IMG/VR virus record: IMGVR_UViG_3300009098_000119 | Location: 1 to 27,261 of that record | Source: a virus | DNA length: 27,261 nucleotides | Reading direction: 5' to 3' (one strand) | In this document: piece by piece, positions 8,427 through 17,002 of the stretch | Position numbering within the stretch: position 1 is the first letter of the stretch | Layout of the letters: each line of letters begins with the position of its first letter | The notes under the pieces: generated by a model | The model's database searches: none | Told to the model about the DNA's origin: nothing | The model's input: the letters and a program-made list of their open reading frames with translations, nothing else | Translations under genes and position numbers: made by a program

Positions 8427-11400
8427 GCGGAGCACTATCACAGGACTTGTTGCTGAAAGGGCTGACGCCTGAGGAAGAGCTTGCCTATTACAATGCACCA
8501 CACAAGTTAGCACCATTCAGTGCACGTGGAGCACTGTCCCAAGTAGTCACTAACCTTGGTCCTGATCCATCACTGCCTGGACCACTCGGCTACATACCAC
8601 TTGCTGGTGGTGTAGAGAACCTGATTGGTGCTGCTGGTGCAATAACCAATGCAGGTGATGATGCGTTGCGTTGGGGACTAGGCAAGATTGGACTAGGCGG
8701 AGCTATCCCACAACCACCACCATTCAGTGGCACGTCTGCAGCACATGCTGATGCTACAAAGCAACAGGTATATGAACAAATAGGAGGAACAGAACCAACC
8801 AACGAAGCTGAGGCAATGGCCAAAGCACAGGGCGAAGGTGCTGGTATGATGGCACCACTCGCTACGCCTGCTGCTGTAGCAGCCTTGCCCAAGTTTGCTC
8901 AATGGATATTGCCTACAGCTTCACACGCACCACTGAATGTGCCTATTGGTGCTGGACTAGCAACTGCTAGTGAGGCTGTCAATCAAGCAGAGGCAGCTAC
9001 TGAGCAACCACAAGAGGCACAACAACCAGCGTTGCCTAGCTTTGCTGATTACATAAAGCAAGACGTGCAGGTTGCACAGAATACTACACCAGGTGTGGCT
9101 ACAGATGCACCTACACTGCCAACGTTTGCTGATTACGTGAAGCAGCCAGATGCACCAACATCGTTTGTTGACTACTTAAGACAAGGAGCCAAGGAGCCAC
9201 CTGGACCTACGTTCGATGAGCTAGGTTACAGTGATCGTACGCTTGGCCAAGACCTGTTGACTATTGGTGGTGCATTAGTTGGTGTTGCTGCGGCTGCATT
9301 CACGCATCGCATTGGTGCAGCTATGACTGATGCCGGTCGGACCGCAAGGTTCAACGATCCTGTGTATGCAGCTAAGGCACAGGATTACAACAACTCAGTG
9401 ATTGCGCGAGGGGGTGCAGACATCAATGCACCAAAGGTAGAGCCTCCATTGCCTCAACCCAATGTGTTGAGGACAGGCACGAACTACACCAATACACAGT
9501 TGTTGGATGAGAATGCACGCATGATGCAGGCCATCCAACATACGGCTGATCCATTAGTTGGTGAACGTCTAGCCAATATGTATGGCAACATCCATAGTGA
9601 TGCTGTACTTGATGAAAAGCTAGGAGCATTCCTACGTACTGGTCATGATCCAGTGAGTGGACTTACGATTGCCAACCCACGCGACCTGGACTTCAAGATC
9701 AGCAAGCTCACTCCAGAACGCTATGATGTGTGGAACCGTGCCCAACAAGCACTTGATGAAATGGACAACCGACGGAACAATGCAGCAGATGGGACACCAG
9801 GGCCACATAACTTCAAGAACCAAACTGACGCTGATCTAGCACGAGACATTGCAGCAGGTCGGGCTGATCCATTCATTAGTGATATCATTGACCACTACAA
9901 TGCTATCAGCAAAGGCATGATGGATATAGGCAAGGCACGCAACTTCTTCATGCCAAGTGAGTATGATAAATTGTTGGCTCGTCACCCTAACTATGTAGCA
10001 GAGGTTGGGCCAACAGGTGAGATCATGCATCCGATTGGATCACGCGATGCAACTTCATTTACAGGTGTAGATCAAATCAACTCCAAGGCTCACTACAACG
10101 CAGCACAACACATTGAACAACTGTATCGGCAGTTCGATCTCAATGACTTCAATCAGCAGCTTTGGCAGTCACAGAAGGACACACAACGGCTGTTCCCAAA
10201 CAGTGCACAATTCATGTCTGAGGTGCCATCGCCTGTTGACGTGAAGCAGACCTACTTCGCTGGTGTGCATGGTGCAGCACGTGATCCAATAGTCAGGATA
10301 CGCACTGCTGCTGGTCCTAAGTATGTGCGTGTTGACCACCCTGACTTCTTCAATGCGATGACGAGTGACAGCTTGATGAAGCGTCGCATCATCTCAGAGA
10401 TGATCTCTGTGCCTCGTCGTTGGTATCAGCGCACAGTGACAGGACCACTGGCTATGGTTGGTGGGAAGGTCTACGCAACAGTCAATCCTGTCTACACAGG
10501 ACTGACTATGGGAGTGAATGCGCCGAGCAATAGAGCAGGAGGGCTGCTTGACAAGGGCCTGCGCGCTGTAACTGGTCGCTCGTCTAGCATCACGCGCGGT
10601 ATAGACATGGCCACTACCAATCTACCTGGTGTGGCCTACTCGTATGGTAGAGGCGTAACAGATCGATGGATACAACGGTTTGGTGATTGGATACATCCTG
10701 CTGCACGGAATCCAATCAATGATCTGTTGCGGTCCACCCTCACTGACGCGCAGGTTGATACAATACACGAAGCTGCACGTGACTTCTATAAGCGGACGCG
10801 CACAGCACAGATGGCTGAGATGGGTATAGGTGGGCTTGGTCAGGGCTACCCAACCGACCTACCAAGGGTGCAAGCAGGTAGTGACAAGACTGCTAGGCTA
10901 GTCTCTGCCCACCTTGTGCCTGATGCATTCCTTGAGAACAAGTGGCTAGGGATCAAGCCAGTTATCATCAAGCTGAACAAGGCAATCAATGAGGCGTTCA
11001 CACATTTGGGTGATGCAGGTAATGAGTACTACGCACGGCTGAACTGGAATGAAGGGATCAAAGATAGAGGAACATTTGGTCGTGAGGTACGTGGCCTCAC
11101 TGGTGATCCTGCTGTGCATGGCAAAGGTCCAACTGCACAAACAATAGCTGCGGTCATACCGTTCTCTAACATCGCAGCACAAGGCACAGCACGACTGTTT
11201 AAGTCGATTGGGCAGCGCCCATTCCAGGCACCAATGACTGCTGCGATTGGGCTTGGCAGCATCGCATTGTTGTCTATCATGTCACACATGCGTAGTCCTG
11301 AACACCTTGCGTTCTTGCAGAATGAAGTGTCGTTGCAGCAGCGAGAGGCCAATGCAATCTTTGCTGCAAGTGATGATCCACACAAGCCAGTAATGGTGCC

Positions 11401-12427
11401 ACTGCCTCAAGAGTTCCGAGCAGCATATGCATTCATGCTGGATGTGGTATCCAAGCTAGTAAACATCACAGCCATGCAGCATGATCCAGCAACGGCACGT
11501 CCAATGATGCAAGTGCTCAAGGACTTCTTTGGTAGCCATGTGACGAACAGCACCGATGATGCCATGACACATGGTGCAGTAGACTTGCTTGGTATAGTCA
11601 ACCTACCACCATACGCTGGTCAGGTCGATCTGAACAAGGTAGTACATGGTGATCCACTACACCATCCACTGACAGCAGTGCGTGAGGCGTACTCACCACC
11701 AATACGAGCACATGAGTTGAACCTACCTAATCAAGCCAGTGAGGGTGTGCTTGATGACAAAGATGGTAAGGTATGGAGCAGCATCTTCTCATCATTCTTT
11801 GGAATAATGGGAACTGCAATGGTGGATGCTACTGGTGGACTGTCTCGTTATGCAGCACAGACCAAGGATTGGGACACTGCACTAGGTATGGTTGGGCATG
11901 ATTGGGTGCAAGGGTTCCATGACAAGAATCCACAATTCAACTTGCTATGGGAGAACGCTATCAGGTTGTCTACACAACCACCTATCGTGGAGCAGACTGA
12001 TAGAGCTTTGAAAGAGTTGGACAAGATTGGGGGATCACGGGCTGCTATAGGCGGTGAAGGCTTCACTGGTCGTGGTCACTCTCCTTTGCCTGTACCACAA
12101 GGTGGTGGTGAGAAGCTGCCGCAAGACCCAGCAATGATGCAGATGTACAACTTGGCTGAAGCATACAAGACTAGGCTTGCACCACAACGAGAAGAGATCG
12201 CTAACATACGCAAGCAGATGGGTGCTGTGCAGAACCAGGGCATGAATCCACAAGCCAGACGTGAGTGGTTGAATGCACGGACACGCGATGTGGCTGATAA
12301 GTATAGGTTCGTGGATGCAATGGTATCAGACCTCAATGCTGGCCTGAGTAAGTTGGCTGGTGTACCTATGCGGATTGAGCAGTTCGCACGAGGCAACATG
12401 CATGGTGATGTGAGCCAATTCAAATGA
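8423..12427 (+). CDS. Giant probable DNA-ejection protein (1334 aa, LPD38-like C-terminal half)
   Basis: The reading frame is closed by TAA at 8414-8416, and no ATG occurs until about residue 133. TTG 8423, in an ATTGA overlap with the upstream stop, is therefore the best start, though its ribosome site is weak. The N-terminal quarter is Ala/Pro/Gln-rich and carries three short FADYxKQ-like repeats at residues 204-254. Hydrophobic Ala-rich helices occur near 140-150 and 280-295. The C-terminal half contains a conserved-looking region with NWNEGIKDRGTFGREVRG and IPFSNIAAQGTARLFKSI, reminiscent of the large polyvalent-protein domain LPD38 of phage internal proteins. Likely ejected with the DNA. 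It ends 8 bp inside the convergent last gene of the left-reading block. Confidence 0.75.
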   Translation: MSGALSQDLLLKGLTPEEELAYYNAPHKLAPFSARGALSQVVTNLGPDPSLPGPLGYIPLAGGVENLIGAAGAITNAGDDALRWGLGKIGLGGAIPQPPPFSGTSAAHADATKQQVYEQIGGTEPTNEAEAMAKAQGEGAGMMAPLATPAAVAALPKFAQWILPTASHAPLNVPIGAGLATASEAVNQAEAATEQPQEAQQPALPSFADYIKQDVQVAQNTTPGVATDAPTLPTFADYVKQPDAPTSFVDYLRQGAKEPPGPTFDELGYSDRTLGQDLLTIGGALVGVAAAAFTHRIGAAMTDAGRTARFNDPVYAAKAQDYNNSVIARGGADINAPKVEPPLPQPNVLRTGTNYTNTQLLDENARMMQAIQHTADPLVGERLANMYGNIHSDAVLDEKLGAFLRTGHDPVSGLTIANPRDLDFKISKLTPERYDVWNRAQQALDEMDNRRNNAADGTPGPHNFKNQTDADLARDIAAGRADPFISDIIDHYNAISKGMMDIGKARNFFMPSEYDKLLARHPNYVAEVGPTGEIMHPIGSRDATSFTGVDQINSKAHYNAAQHIEQLYRQFDLNDFNQQLWQSQKDTQRLFPNSAQFMSEVPSPVDVKQTYFAGVHGAARDPIVRIRTAAGPKYVRVDHPDFFNAMTSDSLMKRRIISEMISVPRRWYQRTVTGPLAMVGGKVYATVNPVYTGLTMGVNAPSNRAGGLLDKGLRAVTGRSSSITRGIDMATTNLPGVAYSYGRGVTDRWIQRFGDWIHPAARNPINDLLRSTLTDAQVDTIHEAARDFYKRTRTAQMAEMGIGGLGQGYPTDLPRVQAGSDKTARLVSAHLVPDAFLENKWLGIKPVIIKLNKAINEAFTHLGDAGNEYYARLNWNEGIKDRGTFGREVRGLTGDPAVHGKGPTAQTIAAVIPFSNIAAQGTARLFKSIGQRPFQAPMTAAIGLGSIALLSIMSHMRSPEHLAFLQNEVSLQQREANAIFAASDDPHKPVMVPLPQEFRAAYAFMLDVVSKLVNITAMQHDPATARPMMQVLKDFFGSHVTNSTDDAMTHGAVDLLGIVNLPPYAGQVDLNKVVHGDPLHHPLTAVREAYSPPIRAHELNLPNQASEGVLDDKDGKVWSSIFSSFFGIMGTAMVDATGGLSRYAAQTKDWDTALGMVGHDWVQGFHDKNPQFNLLWENAIRLSTQPPIVEQTDRALKELDKIGGSRAAIGGEGFTGRGHSPLPVPQGGGEKLPQDPAMMQMYNLAEAYKTRLAPQREEIANIRKQMGAVQNQGMNPQARREWLNARTRDVADKYRFVDAMVSDLNAGLSKLAGVPMRIEQFARGNMHGDVSQFK
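9032..9184 (+). repeat. Three-copy FADYxKQ peptide repeat in the giant protein
   Basis: Three short peptides recur: LPSFADYIKQ (residues 204-213), LPTFADYVKQ (232-241) and TSFVDYLRQ (246-254). They are separated by unrelated Pro/Thr/Ala-rich linkers of about 18 and 4 residues. The spacing suggests short linear binding motifs in a disordered linker rather than a folded repeat domain. Confidence 0.75.
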
Positions 12428-13673
12428 AGTGGCGCATCACCTGATCACCTAGTCCCCTAGCCAGTAACAACTCCGTACCACGCATGTAGTCAGTAGGACG
12501 ACCACGACCCTCTGGCCGAAACTCGAAGCGTTGAATGGCACCAAGTTCGTGTAGAACCTCGATCACTTGTATAAATTCGCCATGATTCACCGCATGCTTG
12601 CAACGCATATACAGTTTGTGTCTCGGCACAGGGTCCATACCGGCGCTCATCAGTGTGGAACGTATCGTGTCCAAGGCTGCACCATACTTGGTGCGTAGCT
12701 CCGAACCATGGAAGATGGCCCCGCTTTGTTCCTTCAACTCAGTGATGAGTTGTATGGCCACATCAAGGTGACGCTTATCGATCAGCCACGACCCATCGTT
12801 GATGCTAAGCAGTGCTGCAACACGCAACACATGTGCATCTTCTCTGGCCTCGAATGATTGCTTGAATGAGTCAAGCGCACGCGGTCTCTTGGCATACCAG
12901 TGCCGGAACATGAGAAGTGCGTTGTCACTTAAGGCTATGTCTGGTCGCACATGTGACTCGGCTTGGATGATACGTAGATCATCCTCGATGTCCTGTAGCA
13001 GTGTGGGATCACCATCCTCTGGCCAAGGGATGCTGCGCTTGGGCTGATCTGCAATGATGAACATGCAGCGTGAGGTAAATCCACCTTCGATCACCTTGGG
13101 ATTGATTGCCTTGATTAGCCAGATGGGAGTGGATGCACTGAGCAGCGAAATGTATACGCTCCGTTGGATACACTCACCACGAGCGATCGTGCCACCACCA
13201 TGCCTGTTCTCTGGACAGTCATACAGATCAGTGAGTAACGTGGGCATGTTGGCGATGTAGGACTCTGTGCCAAGAAATACGGCCAGTTCGGGTATGGTGA
13301 TGCACAACTGGGATGAGCCATACTGCATCGTCCTGTCGTGCAAGAGTAGATCAAGAGACTCGGCAGTCATACGTGCATCTACGTAGCCAACCTCAGTATC
13401 GTGGGTTAGCCTACGTATGAGGTTGCCTGCCATAGTGACCGATGCAGACTTGCGAACACGTCCACTCTCACCTACTAGGATCACGAACATGTTGAGGAAC
13501 ACAGGAGCACGTGGTCGTGCAACACGAATGCGACGACCACATGCTGCACTGACGCACCAGAGACTGCACCACCAGTCGTATGATTGTGCAGTCTCTTGTG
13601 ATACCATATAGGCTAGGTAACGTCCCATGAAGGAGTCGGATGGGACCAACTTACTGTAATTGCGCTGTGCCAT
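12420..13673 (-). CDS. DUF3987-like P-loop ATPase, putative replication helicase/primase-associated protein
   Basis: The 417-residue protein has a P-loop-like segment VILVGESGRVRKSAS at about 64-78, with Lys75-Ser76. It has one more residue than a classical GxxxxGKS and Arg where the last Gly should be. A later block, SASTPIWLIKAINPKVIEGGFTSRCMFI, matches the pattern of DUF3987-type proteins found as phage replication ATPases. The C-terminus (from about 330) looks like a winged-helix region. ATG 13673 follows the zinc-ribbon gene directly. It is the last gene of the left-reading block. A helicase-loader or primase-linked role is inference from family pattern and from its position after the polymerase. 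Confidence 0.65.
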   Translation of the reverse strand: MAQRNYSKLVPSDSFMGRYLAYMVSQETAQSYDWWCSLWCVSAACGRRIRVARPRAPVFLNMFVILVGESGRVRKSASVTMAGNLIRRLTHDTEVGYVDARMTAESLDLLLHDRTMQYGSSQLCITIPELAVFLGTESYIANMPTLLTDLYDCPENRHGGGTIARGECIQRSVYISLLSASTPIWLIKAINPKVIEGGFTSRCMFIIADQPKRSIPWPEDGDPTLLQDIEDDLRIIQAESHVRPDIALSDNALLMFRHWYAKRPRALDSFKQSFEAREDAHVLRVAALLSINDGSWLIDKRHLDVAIQLITELKEQSGAIFHGSELRTKYGAALDTIRSTLMSAGMDPVPRHKLYMRCKHAVNHGEFIQVIEVLHELGAIQRFEFRPEGRGRPTDYMRGTELLLARGLGDQVMRHFI

Positions 13674-13853
13674 TTATGGGTTGAGTGGTCGCATATTGCC
13701 AAGGTGGACATGCAATTCTTGTCTGATCTTGATGTCCTCAACCATCGTCTCAATGAAGCCACAAGAGTGGCACATGCGATGTTTGGGAACTTCGTCCTCA
13801 GCAGCAGAATAGATAGTACTACCGCATCCTTCGCAGATGTATGTGATTGCCAT
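13674..13853 (-). CDS. Small zinc-ribbon protein (59 aa)
   Basis: The start is ATG 13853 (MAITYICEGCG); longer frames run into the polymerase gene and are rejected. Two CxxC knuckles (CEGC and CHSC), about 20 residues apart, make a treble-clef or ribbon-type zinc site. The rest is a short charged helix ending in HVHLGNMRPLNP. It begins one base after the polymerase stop and ends immediately before the P-loop ATPase start, so it is co-translated within the replication operon. Such proteins often bind nucleic acid or partner proteins, but no specific role can be claimed. Confidence 0.75.
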   Translation of the reverse strand: MAITYICEGCGSTIYSAAEDEVPKHRMCHSCGFIETMVEDIKIRQELHVHLGNMRPLNP

Positions 13854-13854
13854 A

Positions 13855-16356
13855 TCAGTGTAGCTTCTCGATAGTTGACCAGCGGTGTACTCCATTCACA
13901 TCTGGCAGACTGACTCCCAACTCTGCGGGCACGATCATTGGCTCTGGCTTGTCTATGCCACGCAATCTGTTCTGCACAGAGTTGATCCATATGGGTTGTT
14001 CCGCATGACGTTGCATGATGCTACGCACTGCTTCACCATCCTCATGCTTGTTCAACGCAACGAGTGCATCGTGGATGTTGATGACCACGCGAGCAGTAGG
14101 TGGCCACTCCTTGTCAGCATGACACTTGTAGATCACACTAGAGGTCCAGTCACCATTGATCGACTGTGGCTCGAACGCAACTATGCTATCGAGCGCAGAC
14201 TCATCCCAACGCTCTAGCAGCAACCATCGTCTACCAAGACAAGTAGTGATCTGCCTGTCCCGTCGCACGAGTTGTATGAGATCATCCCACCACACGGTGA
14301 TCTCTGGGCTGACCATGTGGTAGAGGCGATAAGCCTGTTCAGCCTCGATGATGGACAACCCTGTGACGGTGGCGAGCTTGTCTGGCTGCATCCTATAGTT
14401 GAGTCCATGGCGACATCGCTTGGCCACATATCGAATGGTCTGCTTGCCATCAGGAGTGCGGTCGTGTCGAGGAACTTGCTCATAGGGCACCTTGAACATT
14501 TCTGCTGCTAGAGCACAGTGAGCATCATAGGTACCAGGATGCAGTCTTGCAAGCTCAAACTGTTGTTTCCACTTGGCTATGTCCGCTAGCGCACATACGA
14601 GACGTGCTTCGATCTGTGACATATCGAAGTAGCTGAACTCCCACCCCTCTGGCGCAACAAACATCCCCTTGGCTCCCTCGGGGATGTTCTGCATGTTCAG
14701 TCCGGTGTCCCAGGAGGTTTGACTAGAGGAGAGCCGTCCGGGTGCGTTGGCCACCCCTGTCTGCTTGTAGGTGGAGCGCCATCGTCCATCTCCATCCGGT
14801 GTTGCAGAGACATAGGTGGAGACGAACTTGGCTTGGAGTAGGTAGTCATCAATGGACGCAACAAGTTCTCTAGCACTTGACGATGTACGAGGATGCCGTC
14901 TAATTCGTTCACGATTCTCAGCATCAGCCGACGTTCCTCGTCCGACCAAGTGTAGTGTATCAAACAAGAGTTGGCCAAGTTGCTTAGGGCTTCGGGGATT
15001 AAATTCGTAACTTGCATCGCCAGTTGCGATACGAGCCTTTGCTTGGCATACAGCGTTTGCTTGTTCCAGGCTTCGTCCAAGTTCTTCTGCGAACTGTCCT
15101 TGTAGTCGCTCATCTGCCTTGACTCCGTTGATTGTCATTTCGATCAACTCAGGCTGTAGACGCATCACGTGGTTGTGGAAGGTTTTGTGTAGACCTGCCG
15201 CCAAAAGCTCTTCTTCCATCCGCTCAGCAGCAATTCTGGTGATACAGCAATCCTTGACATTGTATTCCCAGAACGCATTGATGTCACCCTCTTCCTTCCA
15301 TAGCTTGCCTTCATCCTTGTAGTAGGGATGGTCGGTGTACTGAGCCGTGATGAAACCCAGATCGTGTGGAAGCGCAGGGAATAGAAAATGGTGTGCAAGC
15401 ATCGTGTCGAACCAATGGTGGTGAACTCGGATGCGATCTTTAAACCACAACCACGTTGCATCATAATGTCCGTTCTGGGTGATGAAAGACTTTGTAGGAT
15501 CTGCGAGAAGCGTCTGTATAGCAAGCCTGATAGAACGCTCTTCGGTAAGGCTGTAATGGTTCTCCCCTTGCGAGCGGAAGTTGATACAGACTCCATTAGT
15601 GTTGCTCGCTGCAAAACCGACACATGCTGTCTCACCAGCCATTGTCTCAATGTCATAGGCAATAGGACTGGTGACTGTTTGTAGCTGCCGTATTGCGTCC
15701 ATCGCCTCGGCATAGGTGGGGTTGATGAATGCACTGATCTTGGGGACATGGAACTCTCCCTTGCGTAGTCTGTTCAGCTTGTCCAAGTCCATGCGGAACA
15801 CAACTTCCATACGTGGTTCACGCATCACGTGTGCAGGGTTGAATGTGCACAGGACTTGTACTCGTCTCCCATTGATGTCTATTGGATAGACACTGCCTCT
15901 AACATTAGTGATGCCGTCCAATCCAACGAGTGCCTCAAGTGCATAGTTGCCGAGCGCGACAACATATGACAGGTTGGGCAACCTAGAGAGTTCCTCCCAA
16001 AGTATATGACGCCAGTGGGTTCGCTCTTGTTTGGTGAGTGTGATCTTGGCGGCACGGGGATTGAGTGCCAGGGCGTCGGCTGCACTGACGAGCTTGCGCT
16101 TGACGACGTTGGTGATATACACGTCGTTGCGTGTGAGTTTGTCCCGGCGCAGAATGTCCCATAGATACTTGCCTGATCCGCCGATGAGTGGGATGTGTTG
16201 TTGTAGTTCTCTTTCTCCTGGTGCCTCAGCCACAATAGCCACAGCAGCATCATGTTTCCCACCACAGCCGCAATCGAAACTAAGCCCAGCAGCAGTAACA
16301 GCGGCACGTAGTTCATTGTTCGCCTCATTGATGGATGTATATGGGCCGACCTGCAT
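13855..16356 (-). CDS. DNA polymerase I family with N-terminal uracil-DNA-glycosylase-like domain
   Basis: AAGGAG lies 6 bases before ATG 16356, so this start (833 aa) is preferred over an in-frame ATG at 16410. Residues 35-190 resemble family 4/5 uracil-DNA glycosylases: AEAPGERE at 43-50 and FNPAHVM at 172-178, where the usual His-Pro is Asn-Pro. The 3'-5' exonuclease follows with D235/E237 (YDIET), D299 and Y365/D369 (YNVKD). The polymerase domain has motif A DMSQIE at 578-583, motif B from R642 and K646 to HGLNY, and motif C IHDAL at 761-765. Motif C thus has Ala764 where Pol I enzymes carry Glu. There is no 5'-3' exonuclease domain. It is the phage replicative polymerase. Confidence 0.93.
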   Translation of the reverse strand: MQVGPYTSINEANNELRAAVTAAGLSFDCGCGGKHDAAVAIVAEAPGERELQQHIPLIGGSGKYLWDILRRDKLTRNDVYITNVVKRKLVSAADALALNPRAAKITLTKQERTHWRHILWEELSRLPNLSYVVALGNYALEALVGLDGITNVRGSVYPIDINGRRVQVLCTFNPAHVMREPRMEVVFRMDLDKLNRLRKGEFHVPKISAFINPTYAEAMDAIRQLQTVTSPIAYDIETMAGETACVGFAASNTNGVCINFRSQGENHYSLTEERSIRLAIQTLLADPTKSFITQNGHYDATWLWFKDRIRVHHHWFDTMLAHHFLFPALPHDLGFITAQYTDHPYYKDEGKLWKEEGDINAFWEYNVKDCCITRIAAERMEEELLAAGLHKTFHNHVMRLQPELIEMTINGVKADERLQGQFAEELGRSLEQANAVCQAKARIATGDASYEFNPRSPKQLGQLLFDTLHLVGRGTSADAENRERIRRHPRTSSSARELVASIDDYLLQAKFVSTYVSATPDGDGRWRSTYKQTGVANAPGRLSSSQTSWDTGLNMQNIPEGAKGMFVAPEGWEFSYFDMSQIEARLVCALADIAKWKQQFELARLHPGTYDAHCALAAEMFKVPYEQVPRHDRTPDGKQTIRYVAKRCRHGLNYRMQPDKLATVTGLSIIEAEQAYRLYHMVSPEITVWWDDLIQLVRRDRQITTCLGRRWLLLERWDESALDSIVAFEPQSINGDWTSSVIYKCHADKEWPPTARVVINIHDALVALNKHEDGEAVRSIMQRHAEQPIWINSVQNRLRGIDKPEPMIVPAELGVSLPDVNGVHRWSTIEKLH

Positions 16357-16376
16357 CTTGTTCTCCTTGGATGACC

Positions 16377-16404
16377 TGCCCAAGCCCGTCTCAGGACTTG
16401 GGCA
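16377..16404 (-). promoter_or_regulatory. Intergenic hairpin upstream of the polymerase gene
   Basis: The arms TGCCCAAG (16377-16384) and CTTGGGCA (16397-16404) pair perfectly. On the minus-strand RNA a further TCC/GGG extension with one G-U pair gives a stem of about 11 bp and a 6-base loop. No U-run follows, so it is not a standard terminator. It lies between the 186-residue gene and the polymerase ribosome-binding site, right after the palindrome at 16410-16423, and could be an attenuator, RNA-processing or RNA-stability element. Confidence 0.6.
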
Positions 16405-16409
16405 GACCA

Positions 16410-16423
16410 TCTACATATGTAGA
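16410..16423. promoter_or_regulatory. Palindrome TCTACATATGTAGA (site 3, before polymerase gene)
   Basis: Perfect 14-bp palindrome in the 67-bp gap between the 186-residue gene and the polymerase, adjoining the upstream stop codon. It contains TACA-TA-TGTA and shares its 12-bp core with sites 1 and 4. A hairpin begins six bases further along the transcript. Confidence 0.65.
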
Positions 16424-16984
16424 CTACTTCAACCGACTTGCCACACGCTTACCGATTGCACGGCGTTCTTGGCGATTGAGGCGCATGTCGTGGACGGTTG
16501 CAGTTGGTGGTGGGGGGCTTGGGGGCGCCTCTTCTTTGACAGAGAGTGGGTTGTAGCGTAACCAGTCAGGACACTCGATGAGGATTGAATTGTCCGCTTC
16601 GATTGTGAAGTTGACACTATGCGGCTCAATGGGCAACTCATTAAGCACATAGTGCTTCATGCGTGCGTAAGAAACAGCGAACGCAACTGACATCCCTTTG
16701 CTCTTCTCTCGGCCTACAGAGTAGCCTGTCCCATCACTAGTCTGTACAAGCATCAAGAAGCCTGCATCGTCTCCTGTACCTTCAAGCACATCGATATTAG
16801 CTTTCTCTCTTGTTCCTGAGTCCGTACCAACAAGTATCCATTTAGCTTGCTCGACTACAGAAGCGGAGATCGAGAAGTAGATGCCTCGGTTCACCTTATT
16901 GGATTGTAGATGTGACCCCATACGGATCTCTGGTACACTAAACTTTGAGCCAACGGCTGACTTACTAACTTTGACGAACGCCAT
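16424..16984 (-). CDS. Hypothetical replication-region protein (186 aa)
   Basis: ATG 16984 is preceded by AGAAGGA at a suitable distance. The N-terminal 130 residues are mixed alpha/beta with GIYFSISASVVEQAKWILVG and DDAGFLMLVQTSDGTGYSVG. A Pro-rich hinge follows (EEAPPSPPPPTATV, about 151-164), then a strongly basic tail (MRLNRQERRAIGKRVASRLK). Such a hinge plus basic tail suggests nucleic-acid or partner binding. The gene sits between the RecD-like helicase and the DNA polymerase, so a replication-accessory role is likely but unproven. I do not recognise the family. Confidence 0.75.
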   Translation of the reverse strand: MAFVKVSKSAVGSKFSVPEIRMGSHLQSNKVNRGIYFSISASVVEQAKWILVGTDSGTREKANIDVLEGTGDDAGFLMLVQTSDGTGYSVGREKSKGMSVAFAVSYARMKHYVLNELPIEPHSVNFTIEADNSILIECPDWLRYNPLSVKEEAPPSPPPPTATVHDMRLNRQERRAIGKRVASRLK

Positions 16985-17002
16985 GATGGTTGTCCTTCTG
17001 TG

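Noticed and set aside
10554-10580. Plus-strand TTGACA with a TAACTG downstream inside the giant gene
   Set aside because: The spacer is 15 bases, the -10 is poor and it lies deep inside a coding region.
13379-13386. CTACGTAG palindrome as another copy of the recurring operator
   Set aside because: It lacks the 4-base spacer between the arms. The same 8-mer also occurs within coding sequence near 6729 and in the palindrome at 27114-27123, so it is treated as a different, short and less significant motif.
15165-15749. Minus-strand frame of 194 codons inside the polymerase gene
   Set aside because: It lies out of frame within the conserved exonuclease/polymerase coding region and its composition is Ser/Arg/Thr-rich, as in shadow frames.
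16031-16561. Plus-strand frame of 176 codons opposite the 5' part of the polymerase gene
   Set aside because: It is antisense to the conserved UDG-like domain and spans the polymerase leader and the end of the 186-residue gene. No supporting signals.
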